NCBI GenBank assembly: GCA_039707465.1
Contig: CM077643.1
Location: 201,711,605-201,775,604 of the forward strand
DNA from: Rhabdophis nuchalis
Lineage: Eukaryota; Chordata; Lepidosauria; Squamata; Natricidae
DNA: 64,000 nt
Reading direction: 5' to 3'
The translations under genes were made by a program, and so were the position numbers. Below the pieces are notes generated by a model, which saw only the letters and a list, made by a program, of their open reading frames with translations, was not told the origin of the DNA and ran no database searches. The first letter of the stretch is position 1. Each line of letters begins with the position of its first letter. Shown in pieces: positions 12,696 to 24,374 of the stretch.

Positions 12696-13532
12696 TCTAT
12701 ATAAATAAAAATGTAAAATAGTTTGTGCAAAGCCACTAATCTCAGAAAGTACTGTACCGATCGACACCAAATTTTCACACAATGTTCCCAAGGACTTCCG
12801 ATGCAATCATATGTACATTTTGTGTGGCTGGCACATATGTGTCATGTGCAAGCAGCACAAACGTAAAAGGTACTCACTTCTCAGGTTTTCACCTCCCTGT
12901 AGCTCCTCCCATCCGGCTGCTTCTTATGATGCGTCACGCACACACCCCTCACATTCCCAACAGTCATTTCCTCAGCAACCGAATAAGCTTCCAATGCTCC
13001 CACACTGCATGGAGGCCTACTAGGCCGAAAACTAGGCATGGGGGGGTGACACACTCCCAGGTGGCCCATTTTTGGTCCCAGGAGGCTGCATAGTAGATAG
13101 GTAAGTAGAGGGATAGAGAGAGGGGGGTGGGAAATACAGTAGGTAGGTAGGTTGGTAGGTAGGTAGAGGGATAAAGAGAGAGGGAGAAATACAGTAGGTA
13201 GTTAGGTAGAGGGATAGAGAGAGATAGGAAAAAATACAGTAGGTAGGTAGGTAGGTAGGTAGGTAGGTAGGTAGGTAGGTAGGTAGGTAGAGGGATAGAG
13301 AGACAGAGGGAGAAATTCGGAAGGTAGATAGGTAGAGGGATAGAGAAAGGGAGGAAAAATACAGTAGGTAGGTAGGTAGAGGGAGAGAGGAAGAAATACA
13401 GTAGGTAGGTAGGTTGGGGGTTATACGGTGGTTGTGTGTACGTGTTTGTGTGTGCAGATGTACATCTACACACAGATTGGTTGGCCATTTAACCAGACTG
13501 GGCCACAGCAACACGTGGCTGGGTACAGCTAG
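12696..13532 (+). mobile_element. Non-autonomous Helitron, copy 1
   Basis: The 5' end is TCTATATAAATAAAAATG at 12696 after an A. The 3' end is CTAG at 13529-13532 followed by T, giving the A|T insertion site of Helitrons. A short hairpin (GCCAC 13502-13506 pairing with GTGGC 13515-13519) lies about 10 bases before CTAG, as expected for the family terminator. The 5' portion (ACTAATCTCAGAAAGTACTG...) is the kind of leader seen in vertebrate Helitrons. No Rep/helicase is encoded. The middle is a GGTA-rich minisatellite. A second copy with matching ends lies at 40005-42679. Confidence 0.85.
13095..13415. repeat. GGTA/GAGGGATAGAGA minisatellite inside the Helitron
   Basis: Irregular units of roughly 45-65 bp, each built from GTAGGTAGGTAGAGGGATAG plus a GAGAAATACA stretch. 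A pure (GGTA)n run lies at about 13233-13288. The same unit type is found in Helitron copy 2, so it belongs to the element. The long minus-strand frames over it (Leu-Pro-Thr-Tyr repeats) are artefacts of the repeat. Confidence 0.9.
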
Positions 13533-14425
13533 TTGTATTATAAAGGAATGATCAGAATTCAAGCAGTTTTGTCTGCATTGGATGGACTTGAAAGGGCAGG
13601 CTGTCATCCCATGATCCAAAGCTATATATCCTATCACCTTTTTGGTGGCTTCCAGAGCAGGCTACAGGAAATTGAGCTAAAATATTAGCTTTATTCTGCA
13701 TGTTGAAGTGGTGGCCATGATGTCTCTGCAACTCACCAGAATGGGGTTAAAGAGCAAAAGAATCTATTCCTGCACTGGAACAGATTTTAACTGTGGCTCT
13801 TGACATGCACCTTTTAAAGAGCTGCAAACATAGATACTTAATAGATTATATTACATAGCTTTTTGTTGACAGATTTACAAACATCTTCATGAGTGCTTCA
13901 TTTTGTTTGTTCACGGCACCAGCCTATCATTTAGAAGGCTAAAAATAAGCATGTGCCTGCATGGTTTTATTAATGTGCAAGACAGTGTTCTCAACGGTCT
14001 TTGAGTTGATTATTTTCTAGCTGCGGGAAATTGTGGATTAATTCCTCACAATAATTTCAAGGTAGTATTGGTTTCCTCAAGGCGGTAGTTAATAAACCTG
14101 AGTCATTCCCCTCCCCCCACAACGTCTCCAGGCTTCCAGTGCCCGTTATTGTATTAGAAAGCAGGTGTCACTTCTGCTTCAAATAACATCAGTCCATCAA
14201 ACTTTATTGCATATCACTGACCCAGGCTTCAAAAGAAACTTATGAACATAGTAGGAATTGCAATGCAACTTGCATAATGAAAAAGTTCAGTAGTTGTGCA
14301 CAGCCTATTTTGCTTTTGACAGTTCAAAGCTACAGGTACAGGCTTTGCAACTGCAACATTTATCTTGGGACCTTTATCTGCCTAAAGAAGTTGCATATAG
14401 CATTATTTCCAAACTAGAGCTAAGG
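13533..14425. other. No gene recognised
   Basis: Unique-looking sequence of moderate GC. About 13980-14240 is of high complexity and could be conserved noncoding DNA, but nothing specific supports a function. Confidence 0.45.
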
Positions 14426-14433
14426 GTGTTAGG

Positions 14434-14745
14434 CAGTGGTGGGTTCCGGATCCTGTTCCAACCGGTACAGTTGGAATGGGTCTGGTGTCACCCACACACG
14501 TGCAGTGCGCGCATGTGTCATACCTGCTTGCAATGCTTCCGCAAGCCTCCGTGATGCTCCAGCTGCTTGCCAGAGCATTGCGCAGGCGCTGTATGCGCCA
14601 TGCGCGTCCACGGAAGTGCCAAAAGCTTAAAGCAGAGGTAAGGAGCGAAGGCGGGCAGGTGGGTCCTCCGGAACACTGTACCAGAACAGTATCCGGTGCT
14701 CCGGACAGGCTCCGGCATGCTCGTACTGCCTGCAACCCACCACTG
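14434..14745. mobile_element. hAT-type MITE with 8-bp target duplication
   Basis: A 312-bp GC-rich element starting CAGTGGTGGGTTCCGGATCC and ending GCAACCCACCACTG. The inverted ends are flanked by the identical octamer GTGTTAGG (14426-14433 and 14746-14753). No coding capacity. Relatives with related ends lie at 48366, 62056 and 62964. Confidence 0.9.
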
Positions 14746-14907
14746 GTGTTAGGTAGATCATTGTGGATGTCTTGGTACAAAAGGACAAGATCTCATGATA
14801 CAGTGCTCCCATCCTAGCAGGGACAAAGCACTTCAGGAGAGGGGTTTTTGTGGTGGGTTTTCTCTTCAGCACCACTGATGATAAATTATTAGGATTTCAG
14901 TAGCATA

Positions 14908-15544
14908 CAGATAGTCCTTGAGTTATGACTGTAGTTAAGACCACAATTTCAGTCATAAATCACGTGACTAGACATGATTTTTTTTTTGTGGTGGTGGTTA
15001 AGGTAATCCATAATCATTAATCAAAGTCATAGAGTAGCTCAGTGGCTGACATCATTAGGATTCTGGGTTTGCAAGCCTGTATTTGAGACCCGAGTGCTGC
15101 TGCATGGTGGGGTGAGCTCCCATCATTCACTCCAACTCCTTGACAGGGACATGAAAGGAGCCCCCCCCCCAGGCATCCCCCCAGACAATGATGATGTCAC
15201 CCATTAATCTTTTCAACATGGAAGTGCCTTCAACTGTGCCTCCAATATGAACAGGACAGGGATCAAATCCAATATTTGCTATGGGGTGGTCTTTGTTGGA
15301 AACTGGAAATAAACACTGTTTCCTGCAAAATGTCATAAATCATTGTTATGGCTGCAGGATGCTGCAAATGGTCATAATACAGGCCAGTTGCCAAGCCCCC
15401 AAATGTAGTCCTGTCACTGCAGCGGGGGAGGACTGAACATCAGAACTTCAAAACCAGGACATAAGTCCCATTGGGGTGGGGGGTGGGGGGTGTCTGTTAA
15501 AACTTTGGTTGCTAAGTGACTCATCATAAGTCAAGGACTACCTG
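14908..15544. mobile_element. Tigger-like TA-flanked MITE carrying a SINE
   Basis: It begins CAGATAGTCCTTGAGTTATG after TA (14906-14907) and ends AGTCAAGGACTACCTG before TA (15545-15546). The middle, about 15032-15326, is a foreign tRNA-derived SINE. Without it the element would be about 340 bp, in line with its relatives. Confidence 0.8.
15032..15326 (+). mobile_element. tRNA-derived SINE inside the MITE
   Basis: The head reads like a tRNA: TAGCTCAGTGGCTGA (A-box region, about 15034-15048) and a GTATTTGAGACCCG B-box-like block (about 15080-15094). It is followed by GGGGTGAGCTCCCAT, a block common in squamate SINEs, then an unrelated body with a C-run at about 15162-15171. The flanks AAAGTCATA and AAATGTCATA may be a decayed target-site duplication. 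Confidence 0.6.
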
Positions 15545-15902
15545 TAAGCACACTTTAAAGTTTATTATTTTTGAATTGAGCTAGATATGGTGGTTTCAAA
15601 GGGAATCTCCTATGTCCCAACCAATCTCTAGCTATATTTTATTTGTAAATCCATGTCAAGAATTCTTTGTTTAAGAGTCACCATCGCTTGATCTTGTCAC
15701 AGGTGTATCAGCATCTCATTGGAGGACACACATTTACATAGCTTGTCATTTATTTGGCGTTTCCAAGAATAGCAAAAACACAACGCTATTCATAAAACCA
15801 AACTATTCAAACCAATTAATTCTAGGGATAAAATTACCAGAAATGCTGCTACTGCCAGTCATACCCCAAGGCTCATTCTGAAGTGGATTGGTTTTACTGT
15901 TT

Positions 15903-15970
15903 TACGCCGCCCTGGGTCCTCTGCGGAGAAGGGCGGGATATAAATGTAATAAAATAAATAAATAAATAAA
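15903..15970 (+). mobile_element. L2 3' tail, extremely truncated
   Basis: TACGCCGCCCTGGGTCCTCT and GGGCGGGATATAAATGTAAT, then an AAATAAAT tail. This is the plus-strand form of the L2 3' UTR end seen at 28015-28070 and 49000-49080. Confidence 0.8.
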
Positions 15971-15974
15971 ATGC

Positions 15975-17036
15975 CATTAGAAGGGGGCACATTTGGCTTC
16001 GGAGCAAGCTGTTCCAAAGAGAAGGGGCTCTCTTCCATATGTAAGAACATCATTCTCTGGGTCTCAATGCCCCAGTCTTTTTCTAAGTGGGTATGTGGAA
16101 GATCCTCATCCTACTAGATCAGTTGGGGTGATATAGATTCTGCCTTAAGAAGTGGCCCCAGAGATAATGAGATCGATCCCAAGCCATAAGGGGATTTATT
16201 TGTGCCTCAAAATCCCCAAACCAAAGGAGTTCACAGGACAGAACTTTCAGTTATTTTGAAAGAAATACTATTTGCTCTGCAAAATGCTTCTTTATAAAAC
16301 AAACAAGTTGATTTGTTTCCAAATCCAGAGGAGAATGGGACTGCTGATCTCAGAATTCCAATTAATGTTATCCACATACACCAGGAACTGCTGAAGTTAT
16401 AGTCTCTGGCACATTGGAGGACCCTAGATTAGGAAAGTTAGCCTCAGATAATGCTGTTTGTGATAAATGAATATATTAAAAATGTGAATCCATGAAATAA
16501 TCAAAAGGACATAATAGTATCTCTCCTACCTTTCATACTTGTGAAAATTATCTGAGACAGTTGTTGTGGTTGGGGGTTTGGAATCCTGCTGGGAAATATC
16601 TTGATCTAGAAGTTGCTGTAGTCATACTCAGGAATCTGAGTTTGCAAAAGTGCTTGTGAATTATAGAATTGTAAATCCAATATAGCCCCCTTCATATTTA
16701 CTAGCATATAATATCAGCTCACTTTTTGCATGATGCTGCTTAGGTTCAAAATAAATATCCTTCTCATCTTTCCTATTACTTTCTTCCATTTGGTATCTTA
16801 TAATTTATCACTTCGTTGTTTGTATCTTCTGATTTATGATTTATCACTTTGTTGTTTGTATGTGCGCTGAGGGCTTATGCACCCGAGACAAATTCCTTGT
16901 GTGTCCAATCACACTTGGTCAATAAAGAATATTCTATTCTATAGCTAGGCATATTTGAATTTATAGTGTCTTGTAAGATTCCCATTGGCAGGAATTGGCT
17001 AATATAGGAAAAGAATGACAAAGTAGATAAGCCTTT
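15975..17036. other. No gene; one LINE tail at 16740-16945
   Basis: Mostly unique AT-rich sequence. About 16855-16945 (+) carries ACAAATTCCTTGTGTGTCC and CAATAAAGAATATTCTATTC, a common squamate LINE 3' end with its ATTCT tail. Nothing else is recognised. Confidence 0.6.
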
Positions 17037-18241
17037 CAGGGTAGTCCTTGACTTAGGACCGCAATTGGGACAGGTAACTTGATCACTAAGTAAAGCAATA
17101 GTTAAGCAAGATGTCACGTGACAGCCCTCCCAGTTGCCGTTATAAGTAGAATTATGGGTCATTAAGCAGATGGAATCCAAAGCCAGGACTATGAGAGTAC
17201 CACAGGGGAATGGTGGCTTCCCTGGGAGGCCTGGCAGAGGCCCTGTGTGAGTTGGGGATTACTGCACTGCAATGCAAAGACACAACTGCTGTTGGAAGCC
17301 CCAGCTAGGTTCAGCAGTTCTTCTTAAAGCTGCCATGCCCCAGGAAGCCTCAGCCACTTATCTGGCCCAACAGCATTTATGACTGCAGGGTCAATACAAC
17401 AACTCTCCCACTGCTTATTTCCCGCCTGCTCTATGACATTTCAGCAGCTCTGCACAATGCACTTGGGCTAAAATAGAGGCCCGGGGTCATTAGCAGCCTC
17501 AGCCAATAGCCCCAAGCCTCTACTTCAGCCCCAGCGCCACTGCTGCTGCTGAGAAATGCCACCTGAAGCTCACACCCCAGCCAGCCACACCATCACCCTT
17601 TCACAGTTGAATTTGGAAAAGGAATGGCATGTATGATTTGAATAATGAGGATTCTGAAGCCCCTCGAGAAAGGGATTTTTACCATCCCTAAGCCAATATC
17701 CCATTCTTGTGTGATCTAGGGAAAGGCCAGGTTTCCAAAGGATTGTGAAAATGGGGGGCCGGATTGCAGAAAGAATGGGGATACTAAGTTAAAGAATGAC
17801 ACTAGGCAGTGAAGATGAGCAGAGCGGAGCATGTGGAGCTCAGGGTGTTGAGGCAATTTGGGGGGGGGGCTTTGCAGAATGGTGTGGCATTGTTGGCCTT
17901 GGTATGAGGCTGGAGGCAATATTGATCAATGATAGCAGTGGCACTGGGGCTAAAGCAGAGGCCTGGGGAAGTGGCAGCCAGCTGGGAACCTCGGACCTCT
18001 ACTTCAGCTCCAGCCCTGGCATTGCCGCCACCGCATACTAATATGCAGGGTGACAAAAAAGCATGGCGGGGAGAGTTACAGCAGTTTTGTAGTCATAAAT
18101 ACTTGTAGGCTGATAAATACCCTATTTTTGATCACAGGACTATGGGAATACTGCAACGGCCTTGGGTTGTAAGTCCATTTTTTCGGTGCTGTTTTGATAT
18201 CAAATGGTTGCTGAATGAATGGTTGCAAATCAAGGACTACT
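17037..18241. mobile_element. Long Tigger-like non-autonomous element
   Basis: It starts CAGGGTAGTCCTTGACTTAG and ends with the inverse AAATCAAGGACTACT at about 18227-18241, like the shorter TA-flanked MITEs but about 1.2 kb long. It contains two related internal palindromic segments (about 17468-17540 and 17945-18018), each with GGGCTAAA..AGAGGC facing GCCTCTACTTCAGC or a close form. The flanking TA is not preserved cleanly. No transposase frame is seen. Confidence 0.6.
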
Positions 18242-20055
18242 CTAAAATTCGACCAAGCAGGGCTCTTCTAATGTTATTATAGTTAGTGGATGTTGCACTC
18301 TCCACTTCATTCAGCATGTAGCTTTTATCTATGTGCCAGATCTAAAACAAATCCTTCCAGTTCTCAAGGAAGAAAATAAAGGAAGTTGCATCAGCTGCTT
18401 CTTATTTTCCCATTGTTTTGAAAAGGAAAAAAAAAACCCTGTTTGCTGCATTGTTCAGACACTTTATTCTAGCTAGACCTCTCTTTTTTTAATCAATAAA
18501 TTTCATTTTCATTTCAATTTCATTTCACATGCTATTTTAGAGAGGCAAACCAATAGTAGCAAATAACCTTATGTTATCTTACACAACATCAAAGGTCACA
18601 TTGAATTCTATACTTTAGGAAGAAGCATGTCTCTTTATAGGCGATTAGATGAACCTTGATAGCCACAATTTTTAAAGAAGAACTTTGACCTCAAAACTTT
18701 TAGAAGGATAATTTGTCAAGTCAGTGTTTTAGTAAAAATAAACAGTTTTTCTTTTCCCTTCCTATCATTTTTATCTTGTCTCATTCCTTTTAGATTATAA
18801 GACTGAAAATAAGCCACCATGGGACATTTTTTTTTGAGCGAAAGTGTAGGAAAAAGAATCCAAGAATAAACAGGAAATTAAAAAGAATGGAGCCTCAGAA
18901 AGGTGTCTGGAGAAAAATAAAAGTTTGAAAGATGAGGAGAAGAGATCCATACTGCAATAGACAGAGCAGACTTGAATCCACAATTGCTATGCAAAAGATG
19001 GGATTGAGATTGATCCACACAGACCTGCCATCCTGAGTTGAACACCGAAGTAAAACAAGGAAAAAGAAAAATAATAGATCTTTTAATTCCTCAGCTTTGC
19101 AGTTTAAGATAAATTATGTCATGGGTCAGTAGCCTTTTTGCCTTCAAGGATTATTTTAGGGGCTGCCATATAAATTGTAAGGGGGCCAGCAGAAATAAAT
19201 ATAGTTGCATTTTCATTAAAGCTAAATTAACCCAAGTATATATTAAAATGTTTCTTCACTCCATGTTAAACAACTAGCTACTTCTGGCACTAAAAATTAT
19301 ATCAGAAACAAGCTGTGGCACAGCTCTGATGGAAAAGAATAGAGATTGTGTTTTATGGGGTCTAAAGAAGCCAAGTTAAGAAGATTCCTTGGTTCCCTAC
19401 AGCTAAAACTAAAAAAAATTAAGCTTAAGAAACAGCCACAACATTCCTTCTGTTCTCATAATTAAATAAAAGTATTTGCTGCTAGAAATATATTTATTTA
19501 TTTGTATCCCACTTTTATTATTTTTAAAAACAGCTGAAGGTGGGAAACATATCAAGCAAATCTTCCTCCTCCTATTTTTCCCACAACATCAACTGTGAGA
19601 GGAGTGGGCTGAGTGACAGAGAAATGTAGTAGACATTTTTCTCTGCTAGTATACTTCTATTTTATTGCTTTGTTGCTGATTTATCTTATTTCTGAGAAGA
19701 TGTGTATCTTCTATTACTCCTCTTACATAGATTGATTACCTTTAAAACACCATAATAAAAGATATATTATGTGAGAACCTGGAAGCAACAGATGTTGAAA
19801 TCAATAGGATATAATTTCCTAGTGAATATGCTAAGTATCAGAGTGCATTGGCTGAAGAATGCAATTTAAAAAAAAGTTTTGTCCTGCTTTGTCTTGGCTT
19901 ATCTTTCTCTCTTTCACATTTTTCACTTATTACTTCTCTTTACTTTCCTTACTTTTCTCTTTCAAATTGTGTATTGTTTTTATTCTTTTAAAAATATTTT
20001 TGCTATTTTAAGGGCATTATAAAGCTGTTACTTTTTTTTCTTATGTTCCAACAAA
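18242..20055. other. No gene; LINE tail at 19492-19625
   Basis: AT-rich sequence without recognised genes. About 19492-19625 (-) resembles an old amniote LINE 3' end (TTTATTTATTTGTATCCCAC ... CTTCCTCCTCCTATTTTTCC). Weak coding frames only. Confidence 0.5.
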
Positions 20056-20365
20056 TGTAGCCTCTGCAGGTAGTCCTTGTCTGGGCTTTGAAGTTAAGCA
20101 GAATTGGGTTGATAAGTGCTTAAATCAAGGGTGTCAATCTCGCAGCCTGTGAGCCGGATGCGTCATGTGCTGGCCACGCCCACCCCCATTTTAGCGAAGG
20201 GGGAAAAGTCACGATACATCACGTGATGACAATGTGACACTGCGAGTTTGACACCCCTGGCTTAGATGGAGAGCCACCAGAAATCTCAGGGCTGTAGACT
20301 AGATGAGGAAAACAGTCCCCAAAGAAGGCTGTGGCAATTCCTGATTTCCTGTTGCCAAGAAAACT
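20056..20365 (+). mobile_element. 5S-rRNA-derived SINE, copy 1, split by a hAT MITE
   Basis: The head matches the internal promoter region of 5S rRNA: GTCTGGGCTTTGAAGTTAAG (about 20079-20098), then a region corresponding to GGTTAGTACTTGGATGGGAG broken by a hAT MITE, then CAGGGCTGTAGACT. The body continues GGCTGTGGCAATTCC and TTGCCAAGAAAACTGCAAAG, the non-5S part of squamate 5S-type SINEs, whose tail is thought to pair with BovB machinery. The head is somewhat diverged. Confidence 0.72.
20126..20259. mobile_element. hAT-type MITE in the 5S-derived SINE
   Basis: A 134-bp element, CAAGGGTGTCAATCTCGCAG ... CTGCGAGTTTGACACCCCTG, with near-perfect inverted ends. The octamers GCTTAAAT (20118-20125) and GCTTAGAT (20260-20267) flank it and are the hAT-type target duplication with one mismatch. 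Removing it restores the 5S-like order. Confidence 0.9.
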
Positions 20366-21989
20366 GCAAAGATGTGTCTATGTACTGTATCCACTATAAC
20401 TTATGCTTGATTAGCAGCAGATCTTACTTTTTACAATAGTAACCATGCTTCCCACTCTTCTAAAGGAAAGCTTGTCCTTTTTTCCAAGAAAGCGCCTTTC
20501 ATTTTTTTCTTTTGGTAACAAGGTTTTTAGCCTCACATTTCAAATCCCTTGGCTGATTTTGTACACATTATTCTTGGTTTGGTGTGTATTTTGTTCCATG
20601 CAGCAAAATGTTTTAGGCTAGTGTCTCCCCCCTCTTATTTACCTTTTCTCATATTGACAGATTCTGTTAGCATTAACTTTGCTCTCACTCTCACGATCTC
20701 ATCAATCATTCCTGGGGGGGGAACCTGTCTAGGTGCTATCTATCATCCCTGGATTTAATTAAACCAGAGCCTGCCACATTTTTCATTTTTAATCTCTGAT
20801 CCTGGATAAACCCTTCATTTTAGATTGCTTATTGTCATTACCAGACCCTCGGAGATGTTCAACTGTTGTGGCTTATGGGACTCACCATGGCTGTGGATTC
20901 CCCATTTGAAAATGGGCACAGCTAATTATGTGTGTAGGTAGGAATTGTGAAACCAAAGCGGCTCAGGAGAGAAGAGCTGTTTGTTTTGCAGCTGCTATTT
21001 CTACAGGCACTGCTAGGTAGGCTGCTTCGCTGAGCTCTTAAGGTGTTGAAGAGGATTTGTACAAGAGCTGGTGGAAGAGCCGAACTGCTCAAAGGATTAC
21101 AGCGCTCTCAACATGAATTAGACTTTGCAATAAAAACAATGCATGAATCTCCAATGAACTGAGCTTGTATCCTTGACAACTTAAAACTACCTTTAAATTA
21201 GGCCAAGTGCGCTCGAGAAGACAGGGTGGAGCACAGAGACACGAAACCTCTCTTCATTCCTTTTTCTAATTGGTGCTTCTTTGTAAGTAAAACTGACACC
21301 ATTTACATCAAAACAAAACAGGCCTAGAAACCTTGCTCTCAGGAAGGACTGATTTAACCATTCACTAGTCTCTTCTCCTGTTGAAGTTCGCCATGTTTCG
21401 TTTAATAGAAGATAGTCATAGCGGTGGATAGGTAGCAGCCAAAAAGCACAGAAGCAGAATGATGGATGCTTTTAGTAAATGTTATTTGCTCCAAAATGAG
21501 CAGATTGAAGAAAATGTCTCTGGGTTTTACTTAGTTTCTACTTGTTTCACACAAGAAGTAAATGCCAACCTTAACCGGAAGAAAATTGTAATCTATGGGA
21601 ATAGGATTATATTTTCTCAGCTTGATGTCATCCAGATAATAAGGGGAAGATGGCAGTTGTAGTTTATCCATCTGGAGGATGTCTGGGTGGGAAAGTGGGT
21701 ATTTATAGTATTATGTGTTGTACTCCTACTCCTACTATTAATTATTGCTATCTTTATATGCTAGGGAGGAGTGGCATATACAGGATGAAAAATATGTATG
21801 AATTTAAACTTTCTAATTGCTTCATCTTATAAGTAATGCCAGTGTTTCTGTACAGTGGCAATATGAAAGAAGGGGATCAAATTCTTTGAAACCTTCCCAA
21901 TATTTTGGAGACAGTTCTACATACTGAAATATTCCTGAGTCACTGACAGCCCAGTATGATTTGAAGGTTCCTACACAGAAATGTAAGAA
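20366..21989. other. No gene; possible conserved noncoding block at 20820-21240
   Basis: About 20820-21240 is balanced in composition, has no repeat signature and includes a TAATTA core (CAGCTAATTATGTGTG near 20920). This is the kind of sequence often seen in conserved regulatory DNA, but that is a suspicion only. The remainder is AT-rich and unremarkable. Confidence 0.35.
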
Positions 21990-22161
21990 GAGAGTCACTG
22001 TGTGAGATGGGTGGCTATACAAATGTGATTAAATAAATAAATACATAAATAAATACGTAAATAAATACATAAATAAATACGTAAATAAATACATAAATAA
22101 ATAATGAATGGATGAATGAGAGAATGAATGAATGAATGAATGAATGAATGAATGAATGAAT
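21990..22161 (+). mobile_element. L2-like LINE tail with microsatellite expansion
   Basis: GAGTCACTGTGTGAGATGGG and GGCTATACAAATGTGATTAA are the end of an L2-like 3' UTR. The tail is an AAATAAATAC/AAATACGT array (about 22023-22104) followed by (GAAT)n (about 22108-22161). Confidence 0.7.
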
Positions 22162-22179
22162 GGGAGAGCGAGACCTCAG

Positions 22180-22545
22180 CAGATGTCCTCCCTTCAAAGC
22201 TAAGCACTATTGGTCCTGGTGAGCAGTTGGATGGAAGATTCCCAGGGGGTACCAAGACCGTAGATTATAACAGGGGTGCCAAACCTTTTGGGCATGACGG
22301 ACTATTTCAATGGGGAGAGTTTTTTCCATAGACCAGAGGTTGTGTGGTTTTGTATGTTGCCTGCATCACGTGGATATGGCTTTGAGTTTTTGCATGGCAT
22401 GGTTTCTTATATGATGTTCCCGGGTGCCAGTCCATGGACAAGGGGTTGGGGAGAAGTTGGAAAAAAAGAAGGCAGTGACAAACCACTTTGATACCGTTGT
22501 CAGGAAAAGGACAGAGATATGTCTCTGAAGTCATCAAACTCAAGA
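22180..22545 (+). mobile_element. 5S-rRNA-derived SINE, copy 2, also split by a hAT-like element
   Basis: AAAGCTAAGCACTATTGGTC, AGTTGGATGGAAGATTCCCA and GGGGGTACCAAGACCGTAG (22196-22264) follow the 3' half of 5S rRNA closely, including the C-box-like TTGGATGG. After an interruption (22271-22452), the SINE body resumes with AAGGCAGTGACAAACCACTT and GTCAGGAAAAGGACAGAGAT. The 5' part of the 5S head is missing. Confidence 0.75.
22271..22452. mobile_element. hAT-like element in the 5S SINE copy 2
   Basis: It starts CAGGGGTGCCAAACCTTTTG. The right part reads GTGCCAGTCCATGGACAAGG GGTTGG, like the distal end of a known CAGGGGT...ACCCCTG hAT MITE, but the last bases are lost. No target duplication is readable. 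Confidence 0.6.
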
Positions 22546-24370
22546 AGACTTTCCATTTTTAAAATTTCTATCTAGGACCTGCCGAGTTATATGATTTAAT
22601 TTAAATACTTGAAAAGAATCTGTGAATTACCAGTAGTCATTCCATGTTGTCAAAAACATAACAAGGTTTGAGGGGCTATCCTTTATTTTAAAAGATGAAT
22701 TTTCTGCCTGTTAATCCAGGTGCATAGAAATCGTCATGCTTATTCAGTCTTATTTTAAAGAAAGCCAGAACCAACTTTTCGGTCTGCTTCCAATTGATAA
22801 CATAACTATGTATGCAGGATATACTCAGACTTTTAAATGCCAAGTCCTGCAATCTAAGATTTGACACATGTTACCTTGAGAAAAAGTGCCAGGTGATGAA
22901 GTAAAATGCTACTGCTTATTCTTCTGGTGATAGATATGAAAGGATTTAAATAGCTACTGTATGTTCCAATGGACTCTATACATAATACACTGAAGATTAG
23001 AAAAATTTGCTCTACATAGCTGTCCTTTAACATCAGCGTAGCTCTTTGAATGGATGTTGGCAGGTCATGCTTCCAGGGAAAGTTTAAAAAATGTCTGTGT
23101 TTTTGTTTGTAATGAGGTTTAAACTCATTGGGTGCCTTCTCACTAGGTGCCTTTGGGCAACTCCCTCTCAACCCTGCTTATCTCATAGAATTGTGTTGTG
23201 GGGGGAAATACGAAGGATGAATCTTACGCACATTACTTGAGCCCATGGAGGAGAGAGGGGATGTAAATCTAATGAATAAATAAACTGATGGAAAATGTTG
23301 ACTGTATGCACATACACATTAAATAACATTAAGGATTGCAGAGCAGTGATAGCTTACTGCCATCATTTATCATGAATCCTACATGAATAAGTGAAAAGTA
23401 CTTTTAACAATATAAAGATGAGGAGATGCATATTTTTGAGGCAGCAACCTTTCAAGTGGTTGATCGTGTCACAGTACAGTTCATGGTACAGTTCCAAATA
23501 TGCTCTACGATATGGTGCAGACGAAATGATATCTGACATGTAAATTCATATGTATGTAGAAGGAGAAACATTCCCAACTTTATTTCAAATTGGCTTCATC
23601 AAATTAGCCATTGACTAGCTTTGTATTTATTGCAGTGACCTTACTAATACTTATCTGAAAACTGGTTAGAATTGTTTTCCAGTAGAGAAAAAGATTACAT
23701 GGGATTATGATGTTGAGAACCCAATCTTCAAGTTGATAAAGGAACTCCCTGACCTGTTCTTCTACTGTGCTGTTTGTTTGTAGTCTTTTGTCATTAAAGA
23801 TATGCCCTTGACGATATTGGCCAAGCTTCGTTATTAATAAGAGAGGATTGAGCCAAGAATTTATCTTTACCATAAATTTTGCTCTTAAATGGAAAAGGAT
23901 CCAGAGTTCAATGTTCACCCCTTGTTTGAAGGGGGACAGTATAAACCACCCCCACAACCCCCACACACACTTAGGATCATGAGTTTCACCAGCATCTCTG
24001 GATGGGATGATTTGTATGACAGATTAACCTAGAAATATAAGCAACCAATTCTCTTCCTCCCACCCCAAATTTCAGAGTTGTAATTTCCCTCCTTCTCCCC
24101 ATGTGTATCTCCCAGATTGCCTGTAATGCTATACCTGAAGGAACCCAGGCAGCAGAAAATATCAAATATGTATTATGATCCAGGTGCAGCCATCTGAAAA
24201 ATCTGTACAGTGCTTGTGCTCTTCCCTGATTCTCCTGCTTTCAATATTTACCTCAGCCAGGATAAGCCATGTTTTATTGATATTACAGCCTTTGCAATAT
24301 GTGATAATATTGCAATAACAATATTGCAAAAATTGGAAAGACCAGTAATATCAGTCTTCTGTGTGGTGTT
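22546..24370. other. No gene; LINE-like tail at about 23150-23290
   Basis: About 23150-23290 (+), CAACCCTGCTTATCTCATAG ... GATGTAAATCTAATGAATAA, resembles the plus-strand form of the old LINE 3' end seen at 19492. Elsewhere the sequence is AT-rich and unassigned. Confidence 0.5.
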
Positions 24371-24374
24371 GTAA

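Noticed and set aside
13233..13288. CRISPR-like or telomeric repeat array
   Set aside because: Simple (GGTA)n without spacers; part of a minisatellite.
12964..13637. Long minus-strand frames rich in Leu, Pro, Thr and Tyr
   Set aside because: They are translations of the Helitron minisatellite.
22196..22264. Genuine 5S rRNA gene
   Set aside because: Only the 3' half is present, with many substitutions, and it continues into a SINE body; it is a 5S-derived SINE.
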